From NCBI GenBank assembly GCA_022575985.1, contig JAKSXM010000007.1:57256501-57320500 (forward strand): a DNA stretch of 64,000 nucleotides, in the 5' to 3' direction. Under the pieces are notes generated by a model, which was not told the origin of the DNA, ran no database searches, and saw nothing but the letters and a program-made list of their open reading frames with translations. The DNA is from Anagrus nilaparvatae. Taxonomy: Eukaryota > Arthropoda > Insecta > Hymenoptera > Mymaridae. This document shows positions 25,355 through 40,154 of the stretch, piece after piece (the first letter of the stretch is position 1; every line of letters begins with the position of its first letter). A program made the position numbers and the translations under genes.

Positions 25355-27333
25355 CATACTATCGGTTTGAAAAAGATGCGAACCTCGAGTTTTTTATTAA
25401 TATCTTCCCCAAAAATAAAGACAATTTAATGAAATAAAATTTTTCTAAAAATTTAACCATATTTTTATTCGAATCTCAAAGGAATTTAACGCAAATATTC
25501 TAGAAGTGATTTTATTGCAAAAACAAATAAAAAAACGAGAATTTTAAGAATTTTTTTTTCGCTCCATGACTTTAGACCCGAAAAAAGAGTTGAAGGAATC
25601 ATCCGATTTTGACAAAAATTTAACCAGTGGTAAATACACCTTTCTTGTGCATGATACAATTTTGAAAATTTAAATATTTCAATTCGCAAATTTTTTATGG
25701 GCTTCAGAAGAAGAGGCCTTCATCTCATCAACAAATTGTCGTATCGGCTTCGTTTTTTTTTTTAATCGATAGCTTACTGTTTGTAGATTAAAAATATATA
25801 TTTTGTTAATGTAGCGAATTATCGATTTCTGAGCAATAACGATTCTAAAATACGGACAGGTGCATTCTATTCATCTATTCTTTTTCACTGTTTTAACCCG
25901 TATTCATGAATATTTAAAGAAAAATAATATTTTTCGCTTCTCATATTATTCTTAATTTGTTCGTTCATGCTACAACATCTGGTATGAGAAATAAAAATTA
26001 ATTTGCAAATTTTTAAAAAAATTGAAATTTTTAATTACCGTATGAAATTTGCAGATTAATCTGCCTAAAAAGAACTTTGAATCGCAAAAATCCGCCAAAA
26101 AATGGTCAATGTAGAGGGTTAAAATCAAAAGGGTAAAATTTTTTGTTTTGCTGATATCAACGTCGGTTTTTGACCGATTTTTACGATTCAAATTGCTAAT
26201 TAATCAGTTTTTTGAATAGAGAAAATTGGCAAATGGAAAATAAAAATCTTTGAGCAATTAGCAAAAATGAAAAGAAAAATGTTGAGATCGGATAGACAAA
26301 AGAGATATCTCGCTGCGAAACAGTTAAAGTTGGAAAGATATATTTTTTTGGGTCTCACCCTGGTCTCAGCGGGATAAATTAAAATTTTTTTTATCTATAC
26401 GATCTCAAAATTTTTCTTTTCATTTTTGCTAATTGTTCAAAGAGTTTTATTTTCCATTTGCCAATTTTCTCTATTTAAAAAACTGATTAATTAGCAATTT
26501 GAATCGTAAAAATCGGTCAAAAACCGACGTTGATATCAGCAAAACAAAAAATTTTACCCTTTTGATTTTAACCCTCTACATTGACCATTTTTTGGCGGAC
26601 TTTTGCGATTCAAAGTTCTTTTTAGGCAGATTAATCTGCAAATTTCATACGGTAATTAAAAATTGCAATTTTTTTAAAAATTTGCAAATTAATTTTTATT
26701 TCTCATACCAGATGTTGTAGCATGAACGAACAAATTAAGAATAATGAGAGGCGAAAAATATTATTTTTCTTTAAATATTCATGAATACGGGTTATAACAG
26801 TGAAAAACAATAGATGAATAGAATGAACCTGTCCGTATTTTAGAATCGTTATTGCTCAGAAATCGATAATTCGCTACATTAACAAAATATATATTTTTAA
26901 TCTACAAACAGTAAGCTATCGATTAAAAAAAAAAACGAAGCCGATACGACAATTTGTTGATGAGATGAAGGCCTCTTCTTCTGAAGCCCATAAAAAATTT
27001 GCGAATTGAAATATTTAAATTTTCAAAATTGTATCATGCACAAGAAAGGTGTATTTACCACTGGTTAAATTTTTGTCAAAATCGGATGATTCCTTCAACT
27101 GTTTTTTCGGGTCTAAAGTCATGGAGCGAAAAAAAAATTCTTAAAATTCTCGTTTTTTTATTTGTTTTTGCAATAAAATCACTTCTAGAATATTTGCGTT
27201 AAATTCCTTTGAGATTCGAATAAAAATATGGTTAAATTTTTAGAAAAATTTTATTTCATTAAATTGTCTTTATTTTCGGGGAAGATATTAATAAAAAACT
27301 CGAGGTTCGCATCTTTTTCAAACCGATAGTATG
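25355..27333. repeat. Near-perfect 2-kb palindrome (arms about 940 bases, spacer about 95)
   Basis: CATACTATCGGTTTGAAAAA at 25355 is matched by its reverse complement ending at 27333. The two arms agree over their whole length with only scattered single-base differences (for example at 25575 against 27101-27103, and near 25880 against 26806). The spacer runs from about 26298 to 26394. Small open frames of 73 and 67 residues occur in both arms only because the arms mirror each other; they resemble no protein. It is probably a recent foldback-type DNA element, but an inverted duplication made during sequencing should be excluded. Confidence 0.9.
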
Positions 27334-27925
27334 TAATAGAATATGTTTTTAGTGTTTTTACCTATATGTTTTTTGCACCAATATCTATGCAATTATAATT
27401 ATAATATATTAAATAATTTAATTTGTAATTAATTCCAAACTACTATAAATTCTGCTATCAATAAAGAAATTATTTTTTTATATTATTTTTTCAAAGTTAA
27501 TGTATCGTAGGTATACCTATACGTATCTATATTTCTAAAATTGAACTTTTATTTTACAAATTATATCGTTCAAAATAATAGTTTTTATTTATTTTTCATT
27601 TTTTATAAGTATTATTAACGAGCGGCCTATTATTAATTTAAATATTTGTAGGAATTTCTAAATTTTAAGTTCTATATGTGACGATAAATAAAGAATATTT
27701 GTTTGATCAATTTCAAAATGTATTTATACTTATCCTTAGAAACGAAATTAAAATTATATTGCACAAAGTAGTTACACCTATTCCTATATATTATTAATTG
27801 AAGTGTTTATTATTAATTTGTTAAATTTTTAACCTTTTATATTATAAAAATAATATTTAAAAATATATTATAATTTGTATATGATAATAACTTTTAAAAG
27901 CCCAGAAAAAAAATAAAAAATAAGA
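27334..27925. other. AT-rich upstream region of the SANBR-like gene
   Basis: No gene or clear repeat is seen. It should contain the promoter of the gene starting at 27926. Confidence 0.4.
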
Positions 27926-30900
27926 ATGTTTCAAAATTTATTCAAAGAGAATAATTTTTATGAAGTAGCTCAGGATAATAATGTTCAACCTGATTTATCA
28001 TTAAATAATGAAAAATCAGATGGTTTGTATCTATACCTATAAATTTTAAAAATAAAAGAATTCAATTGTTAAAATAAATTTTTATTTGTGTAGAAACTTT
28101 TTACTATAATATATGCAACAAAATTATGTAAAAAATAAATAAACAAAAAAATAAAAAAAATTAATAAAAATAAAATTTTTTAGAATTATCTTCATTGGAA
28201 AAACGTTTAATAAATGTAAAAAAATTGTTAGATGTTAAAGAAATTCAAGAAGAAAAACAATATTCTGAATTATCGGTTAAATCATTTTTTGATTTTATGC
28301 GAACTGCATATCAAGTTAATGAAAGCGTTGAAGATTTAGTATCCAGAGTTAATATAAAGAGTGAAATTGATTGGAGCACTCTTGCTAAATCTTACTTAAT
28401 TAAATACGATACAAAAACTTCACCTTCTAAAGAAATTAAATCTACAGAAAATGTAAGTCATTTTAAAAAAGATAATAAAATACATTATTTTTTTTTTTAA
28501 TTAATAATTCATTATGTATCATAGGAAGATAATTTAAAGTTAAATTCAGCTTCACAAGGTTTTCCTGTAGATGAAACGAACTCAGGAGATCAATCAAATA
28601 TATCAAATTCAGAAACTGAAAAAGAAATTACCGTACCAAAATTAATCAAAAGATGCCTAAGTGATGTTCTTCATGAAGGCTTGTTTGATTCAGTTCTTCC
28701 ATACATGTTGCCTAAACCTACTTTTTCTCAACCAATTATTAAAAAGAATGTACCTAATGAAAATAAGAAAACAAATGGAAATGGAGCTGAAAACCTAGTT
28801 GGAAACAACTTAAGTTTGAATAAGGATAAGGAAAAAGATCAAAAAAAGCAAAGGAAATTTACTGAGTAAGTAAAAACTATTAAAATTTTCTATTATCATT
28901 TTAATAATTAAAATAAAATTCAGCAATGAAGTAGAAATTCATGTGTGCGATGAAGCAAAAAACATAAAAAAAGATTTTCGTTGTCCTCAGAAACTTCTGG
29001 TTCAAAAAATGTGTTATTTTGCTGAAGTTACTGCTGGCCAAAGATTAGAGGACATGGATATTTCAGTTCACTGTGACATCACAATTTTTGATTGGCTGAT
29101 GCGTTGGGTTAAAAAAGACCTCATAAAAAAATCAGAATGGCCAATTTTGGAACCAAGCAATGTTGTTCCCATCATGGTATCAGCATCTTTTTTACAAATG
29201 CAACCGCTATTAGAGAATTGCTTAACTTATTGTCACAGTACCATGGCAGAAATATTAAAAACTTCATCAATTTTAACATGTTTGAATGACAATTTATTAA
29301 CAAGGCTTTCTGAACAGTTTAGTAATAAAGATGTTGAAAACTTAAAAGATAAGAAAGATAAAATACAAAGTCGTTTATTTTGTAAATTAATTATGGCTTT
29401 AGCAAATCCTAATCCTGATAATAAAAGAGGACATTATGGCTCTTTAGCAACTTTATTTAAATGTTCAAAATGTAATAAGAATGTTGTTAGATCAATATCA
29501 GATTTAGTACCTTGCATTCCAAGTAATATGAAAATTGATAATAAAGGAGATATTTCCAGTAAGCATGCTAGGTATTCACTTATATTTTTTATTTGAAAGA
29601 AAAATACGCAAAAGTATAAACTCTTTTTAAACAATTTTTTTTCTTCAAAGGGACATGTCATGGAATTTAAATGATTACATTTTTAATCTAAGATCAGAAT
29701 TAAGACATTGGCGTAAAGTTTATTGGAGATTATGGGGAGATTGCCACTTTTTATACTGCCGAATATGCGGATCTTATTTTCCAATTAATCAAATGGAATG
29801 GTGTTCTTATCATCCAGAAAATCCTCAATTTTTTGTAAACGAACAACAAAGAACATCACCTTTCCCGTTAGGAAGATACCCATGTTGCAGTCAAAGAGCT
29901 TACAGATTTCAAACAATTAATAATTATGATGGATGCAAATTTCAAGTAAAAAAAAATGATTTTAGTTTTCATATTTTTATACATATTGACATTGAATTTT
30001 ACTATTTTAATAGGAACATGTAGCAGAAATAATGTCTGAAAAAGATGAAAATATTATAAATATTTTTCTTGATTACAGAGATAATATTTCTTTAGAACCA
30101 CCTCAATTAATTTTCCCAGAAAAAATAACAAGATTAGTAGCTCGAGATTCTCAACTACAATTGGAAAAATTATCATGTAAAGAGAATTTTTGGTGGGAAG
30201 GAATTGAAATCGTTCCGCCTAGACAAAAATTAGGTCTTCTTGGTAAATTTAATTTTTACTATTAACGAAAAAGATAGTTAAATTTTATAATTTTAGGTAA
30301 AATCTGGTCTAGTTCTGGAACTTTAAAACCTTTTGATGCAAATTTACAAAAATCAAAGAAATTAGTTCGTCAAGTTTCACAAAATACTGATATTTCATCT
30401 GTAACTTCTTTGGAGTCAGTCAGTGATGATGAAGAAGATGAACAAAGTAATGACTATGCAAATACTAGTCTGGGAGATGAATCGCTTGCAAGTTTAGATT
30501 CACAAGATTGCAGTCAAATAGAGGCTTCTGTTATTTCCAAACAAAAAAATAAGTCAGCAGTTTCAAGAAGGTAAATTCTTAAATTTTTTAAGAGATATTT
30601 CCTATTGAAAACTTTTATTTATTAGGTGTGATAGACTGGGATCCTGGAATCCAAATTTATCAATAAGGTATAATCAAGATAATCAAAGAGAGTACGAAGA
30701 GAAAAAAATAGCACAAATGATATCACTGTTAACTAAAAGAACAGTATTAGAATTGAACATGAATCCAAGTATACATTCATCAAGTAAAACCTGCATTTGG
30801 AATAATAATATTCTACCAACAGGTAATAATAGTTAATTTAAAATTTCAAAGGGATTAGGGTCACCTGAATATAAAATATTCATACTTGCAAATTATACCA

Positions 30901-31035
30901 TTAAAAATTTAATTTTTTTTAGGAGGAACTTGGACTAAATTAGAGGCTGATTTTAAAGACCAAATAGCTCATAACTCAAAGTATAAGAATTTTTTGTCAA
31001 ATAAAAATACAAATAGAATAAAATCATCAAAATAA
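27926..31035 (+). CDS. SANT and BTB domain protein, SANBR/KIAA1841-like
   Basis: Nine exons join in phase: 27926-28022, 28184-28452, 28525-28865, 28924-29571, 29651-29945, 30014-30242, 30297-30570, 30626-30822 and 30923-31035, giving 820 residues. The BTB-like domain is at about 240-330, with KLLVQKMCYFAEVTAGQ, MDISVHCD and DWLMRWVK, which I recognise from KIAA1841 (SANBR). Next is a Cys-rich segment (FKCSKCNKNV) and a second Cys/His-rich part (YCRICGSYF, CSYHPENP, RYPCCSQRAYRF). In mammals SANBR restrains antibody class switching; insects lack that process, so the role here must be older and is unknown. An acidic Ser-rich stretch precedes the C-terminus. It ends tail-to-tail with RPL6, 66 bases apart. 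Confidence 0.88.
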
Positions 31036-31101
31036 ATTTAAAAAATGTTTTTATTAACCTCATATAATATTGAAACATTAATTTAAAAAATGTTTATCAT
31101 C

Positions 31102-32631
31102 TTAAAACTTCATTCTATGAGGATATTGGCTGCTACGTAATCCAAACATTGTAGCTAAATATGCAAAAAGTGCTTTCTTATCTTGATGTTTTTTAATAGC
31201 TTCAATAACTAATTTATCGACGACTTTTTGATCTGCTTTTCTTTCTTCACTTGGTTTATATCCTTCTTTTTTCTTGGCAAAAATATCACCTTCTTCTTTC
31301 TTTGCTCTTTTATCGTGTTTTCGTTTAAAGTAACTATCATTTATGTGTTTTGGGAATTTAACGTTTTTAAGATCTATTTTTGTAGATGTTGCTATAACGT
31401 ATCGTTGACTTATTCTCCTCATTGGACAGGCATTGATAAGGAAAGGTCCTTTAGAAAAAACAATTTTTTGAAGTTTAATAAAGCTAATTACAGTTACTTA
31501 AATTTATCTTGATTATGAAAAAATGTATACCAGGTTCTTAAATGGAATATTAATATTTTTATTAACATAATTTATTTTTTAAAAGTTATTATTAACTAAA
31601 AATCGTTATTACACGCTGCTAATTATTACTAACTCGTTAATGGGGAGCTTAAAATCACGATCATTACCGGTATAGGAAAAAGAACCATAAATGAATATTT
31701 TTATATGTATGTACTTTACATGAAGCGTTTATATTTTCTTTTCCCTGATTTCTTTTTTCATGGACCATGTATGGAATGAACACGTCACAGTAAACGTGAT
31801 GAAAATAAATAATTATATCATAACTAAAGAATATTAGATGTAACACCTCATTTTCAGTACAAGATTTTTAAGAAACTTTGGTTCATTACTATTCTCTTGC
31901 AATTAATAATTATGAAATATTTTATAAAACAATGTCACATTCTGGGTAATACTGATGAGGCAAAGATTATTAAAAAAGATTAAGTTTAGATTATTAAACA
32001 TTAAATTTGTCAAAAATAAAATAGAACTAATGTGAAAACGAAGGTCTGGGCTTACAAAATGATATAAATTTCATAATCTACATCATATGTTAATTTTTTA
32101 ATTAACTTACCTGTGACAACTAATAATCCACTTTTCAATTGTTTTAAGAGGACAACTCGCTTGCCTTTGTGTTGACCAGCCAATAAGATACAAATTGTTC
32201 CTGGTTTAAGAGATGGTCTGATATAACGTTTATGGAATTTAAAACAGTTTTTCGATGGTCTTGGAGTAATTGGATCTGTTGTTGGGTAGTTAGCTCTCCT
32301 TTTTTTTAATAAAACAATTCGTTTTCCACCATTTTTATCTCCTCCAACTGTTTTTTCAACAGTAACTGGTTTTTTTGGAACTTCCTAAAGAGCACAAGAA
32401 AAAAATAAACATAGTTATATTTAAGGTAGTTTATAAAAGTATAATATTTACCTTTTTTGGAGTCTTCTTTCCAACAAATTTGTAAACTGCTTTTTTATGG
32501 TACATGCGAGATCTACTAAATCTCATGATTCCATTACCTAAATCATAATTACGAGGTCTCTGTTTCCTTTTACCCTTTTCTTTAGGAGCTTCTCCTGCAA
32601 CAGCAGGAGTTTTAACTTTTTGATCTACCAT
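31102..32631 (-). CDS. RpL6: 60S ribosomal protein L6 (eL6)
   Basis: This is a component of the large cytosolic ribosomal subunit. Three coding exons, 32452-32631, 32111-32384 and 31102-31448, join in phase to give 266 residues. Family segments are [57 protein letters not shown] and [19 protein letters not shown], followed by the Lys-rich C-terminus ending PHRMKF. The ATG lies directly after an acceptor (TTTTTTTGCAG), so the leader is in an upstream exon (see 33033-33069). It is divergent from RPB2. Confidence 0.96.
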
Positions 32632-33032
32632 CTGCAAAAAAAGAAAAACTTTTAGTACACACTATCTACATGCATTGTAGCACATGAAAATTTAAGGTTA
32701 TAAATTAAGAGCAAATATAAATAAATTAGAGTTTAGATTAATTATTATCAAAGCTAAAAGTTATAAAAAAAACACACAATTAACAATTTTAAACACTTTT
32801 AAGCCAATTAAATTAAATATTAAACATTAATTAAAATCTATGTTTCTTGGTTGATCCATGCTTTTTGTTACTAAAAAATGTCCAAAAAATATCTTAAAAG
32901 AAAAAAAATATTTTGCAAAGTTCAAAGAAGAATTCCTATAATATTTAAATATTAAATAATTACTTTAGTTAACTTTAAAATAAATAAGGATTCATTAGAT
33001 TTTTTAACAATATTTACAACAATCAATTTTAC

Positions 33033-33069
33033 CTTCACTAGGTTGCGAGACCTAAAGGAACGAAAGAAG
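33033..33069 (-). promoter_or_regulatory. Candidate RPL6 first (leader) exon with 5' TOP-like pyrimidine tract
   Basis: On the minus strand, CTTCTTTCGTTCC starts at 33069, a C followed by pyrimidines as in TOP mRNAs of ribosomal proteins. The short exon would end GTGAAG|GTAAAATT (donor GT at 33032-33031) and splice to the ATG exon at 32631. The position fits, but the start site is not proven. Confidence 0.5.
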
Positions 33070-33220
33070 CCCTCAAGCGGAAAATTTGATAACTAAAAAT
33101 GTTTACTCCATTTTTTTTAAAACTTTTAAAGTTTTAAATATAAAAAATTCGCAATAAAAAAATGATATGTAGTTATACTTAGCAAGATAAATTATAATTT
33201 CGAAATTGTTTTGTAATCAA

Positions 33221-33427
33221 GAATTTTTTTTAATTTTAATTATTAAACAAATAATATTTAAAAAAAAATAAATATGTAAACATTTTTAGGCTGAATTTTT
33301 AAATGCAAAGAAATTTTTAAATGCAAAATTTTTAAATGCAAAAGAATTTTTTTTAATTTTAATTATTACAAATAATATTTAAAAAAAAATAAATATGTAA
33401 ACATTTTTAGGCTGAATTTTTAAATGC
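33221..33427. repeat. Tandem duplication (period about 123 bases) in the RPL6/RPB2 intergenic region
   Basis: A block starting GAATTTTTTTTAATTTT and ending GGCTGAATTTTTAAATGCA occurs at 33221-33306 and again at 33344-33427, almost unchanged. Between the copies lie short repeats of AAATTTTTAAATGCA. It sits in the gap of about 565 bases between the two divergent genes. Confidence 0.8.
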
Positions 33428-33634
33428 AGACGATTACCCTCTCCATAAAATCGTGGTAATTCGACTCTGGTAATTCGTAATCGGCGGCCGGCGCTTCATT
33501 ATTTTACCGTGATGGTATACATGGTACTTAGATCTTCGAAATGAAAATCCGATAAATATTTATTTAGATGCAAACTGACATTAAGAAGATTAAAAAAGTA
33601 AAAAGTTTGGGATTATAAAAGCAAATTTTAAAAA

Positions 33635-37866
<4,232 letters not shown>

Positions 37867-38431
37867 TTTAATTGACATTTATAATATACCTATATTTTGT
37901 ATTAATTTAGTATTAAAAATTAAAATTATGGACTCTTTGCTATTTATATTTGTAAATAAATATCTTTTGTATATAAATTTAAAATAAACAAATTTTAAAA
38001 AAATTTTACTGTTTCTTAAATATTTTTTTTACAAAAAAATTTGATTCCATATATAAATATTGAGTCCAGCGGGTCCACTGTCCAGCCTTTTCCCACTCTA
38101 AAAGAAAATTGGAGCTGTGACGGCGATTTTTAGAACTTTATAGGTCCGGCTTTAATTGAAAACATAAACAATATCAATCTATCATAAATTAAAATAGTTG
38201 TTAAAATAGATATTTTAAATAGTTATTTTAATTATAAAATGGTTGTTAATGTTAATTATTATATTTTATGCAAAATTTATACTTATTTTCAATTCAAGCT
38301 GAACCTAAAGTTATAAATATCACCGTTTCACAGCTCCAATTTTCTTTTAGAGTGGGGTCTAGAATTTTATAAAACTTTTACAAGGTTTTATTCCCGGTGT
38401 TTATTTTTTAATTTATTTTTAACTTATGAAA
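37867..38431. other. RPB2-COQ3 intergenic region
   Basis: It contains the RPB2 3' end, a 266-base inverted repeat listed separately, and the immediate COQ3 upstream sequence. No gene is seen. Confidence 0.5.
38092..38357. mobile_element. Short inverted-repeat element upstream of COQ3
   Basis: CCCACTCTAAAAGAAAATTG followed by GAGCTGTGA (from 38092) is matched by TCACAGCTCCAATTTTCTTTTAGAGTGGG split across 38328-38357. The interior is AT-rich and non-coding. It ends about 75 bases before the COQ3 start codon, so it overlaps the likely promoter. Confidence 0.75.
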
Positions 38432-39405
38432 ATGAACTCTTTAGCGAAAAGAGTGGTCACTAAAATTCGTTTCTCACAAGTCAGATTCAGGTAATTCTAT
38501 TAATAATTTAATATTTAAAATAAAAATTGAGATTTATAACCTTGAATTTAGTTCAAGTGAAGCTAACCGCATTGAAGAATCATTCAAATCAAGGTCCACT
38601 GTTGATGACAAGGATGTCAAAAATCTTTCCCAATACAGCGAAAACTGGTGGGATCCAACTGGAGAAATGAGAGCTCTACATTCATTTAATCCTCTAAGAA
38701 TCAAACTCATAAGAGATGGATTAGCAAATACTGGTCATCAAGAAATAAAACCAAGTAAGCCTTTAACGGGTTTGAACATTCTAGATGTTGGCTGTGGAGG
38801 AGGAATTTTATCAGAACCACTAGCTAGAATTGGGGCTAATGTAACAGGCATTGATGCTTCAAAGGAACTTATTTCATTAGCAAATGATCACCTTAAATTA
38901 GATGCGTCATTACCTAATAATTTAAAGTATATTAATACAACAATTGAAGATTACATAAAAGAGTTAAAAGAGAAATATCATGTAGTTGTAGCATCTGAAA
39001 TTTTGGAACATGTAATTGATCACGAATTATTTTTAAAAAGTTGTTCCGAAGCTTTGTTACCAAATGGTTCGCTTTTTATAACAACATTAAATAAAAATAT
39101 AGTATCATGGCTTGGTGGTATAGTAGCAGCTGAATATGTTTTAAGAATTTTACCATTAGGAACTCACGATTGGAATAAATTTATATCACCTGAAGAAACA
39201 AGGCGTTTATTAGATAAATGTAAGTATTTAAAAAGTAATGTAAATTTTGTTATATAAATAATTTTTTAATTAAATTTTAGATGATTGCAAAACAAGATTA
39301 ATTCATGGAATTTTTTATAATCCTTTAACTAATTCATGGTCTTGGACATCATCAACAGCAATAAATTATGCGATTCATGCAGTTAAATCATCAAATACTC
39401 AATAA
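38432..39405 (+). CDS. COQ3: Ubiquinone biosynthesis O-methyltransferase, mitochondrial
   Basis: This SAM-dependent enzyme carries out both O-methylations of coenzyme Q synthesis at the matrix side of the inner membrane. Three exons, 38432-38490, 38552-39219 and 39281-39405, give 283 residues. The N-terminus is basic and Ser-rich without acids (MNSLAKRVVTKIRFSQVRFS), as in mitochondrial presequences. Then come the family hallmark WWDPTGEMRALHSFNPLR (52-69), the SAM-binding motif LDVGCGGG (97-104), the acidic loop GIDAS and ASEILEHV, and a C-terminal GTHDWNKF. Nothing is missing. Confidence 0.96.
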
Positions 39406-40154
39406 CTTCTTTAAAAAATTTTTGTACATATATAAAATTTATATATATTTTTTATTTTGTATTATTAGTTATAGGTTTTTGTACAAAGTTTAATATACAC
39501 TTATATAATTTATAAAAATACACTTATTGCTTTAAGTTAAATTATTGCAAATGTCATATTGTATTTATATTAGTTTATATATCATAAACAAATCATAAAT
39601 GAGAATACATTATATTCTAAGTTAATTTTTTGACTATTGCCATTTTTAAAAATTACTTTAGAAAATTCAAGTATTTGGTTTAACTACTTATCATGTAAAA
39701 AATTTAAATTTAACCAAAATTAAGCAAATATTGTATTTATAATTATAATAAATAATAATTTTTTTATTTTATGTCAAAAATTAACATCAACAAGTTGCGA
39801 TATCCGGCAGATCTGTACACCGTGTACCAACTGCGCAAGCATATTTAGTTCAAAATAAATTCATATGAATTTTATATAGACGTTGTAACCTAAAAAATCT
39901 TTCAACTATACTGTAAACTGTTTATTATTATTATTTGTTAAATGTAAATTAAGAAAATGATATTTGGATAAAAGGATAAAAAATTTCTCAAGATTTTTAA
40001 ATAAATAACTTATATATCTTTTTGTAAATACAAATTCTTATTCCATAAAAAACCTATTAATTATGTTACTTAATCAAAATAATATTACGTAGATTTTTAT
40101 TGACGAAAAATGAGATATTTTAAAAATCTAAATATTATTACTTTTTAGTTTATT
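39406..40154. other. COQ3-REXO1 intergenic region
   Basis: AT-rich sequence with a GC-richer patch at 39793-39842 (GCGATATCCGGCAGATC, CCGTGTACCAACTGCGC), which may mark the REXO1 promoter. No further gene is visible. Confidence 0.4.

Noticed and set aside
25486..27202. Four open frames of 67 and 73 residues in the 2-kb palindrome
   Set aside because: They occur as mirror pairs because the arms are inverted copies, resemble no protein and have no gene-like context.
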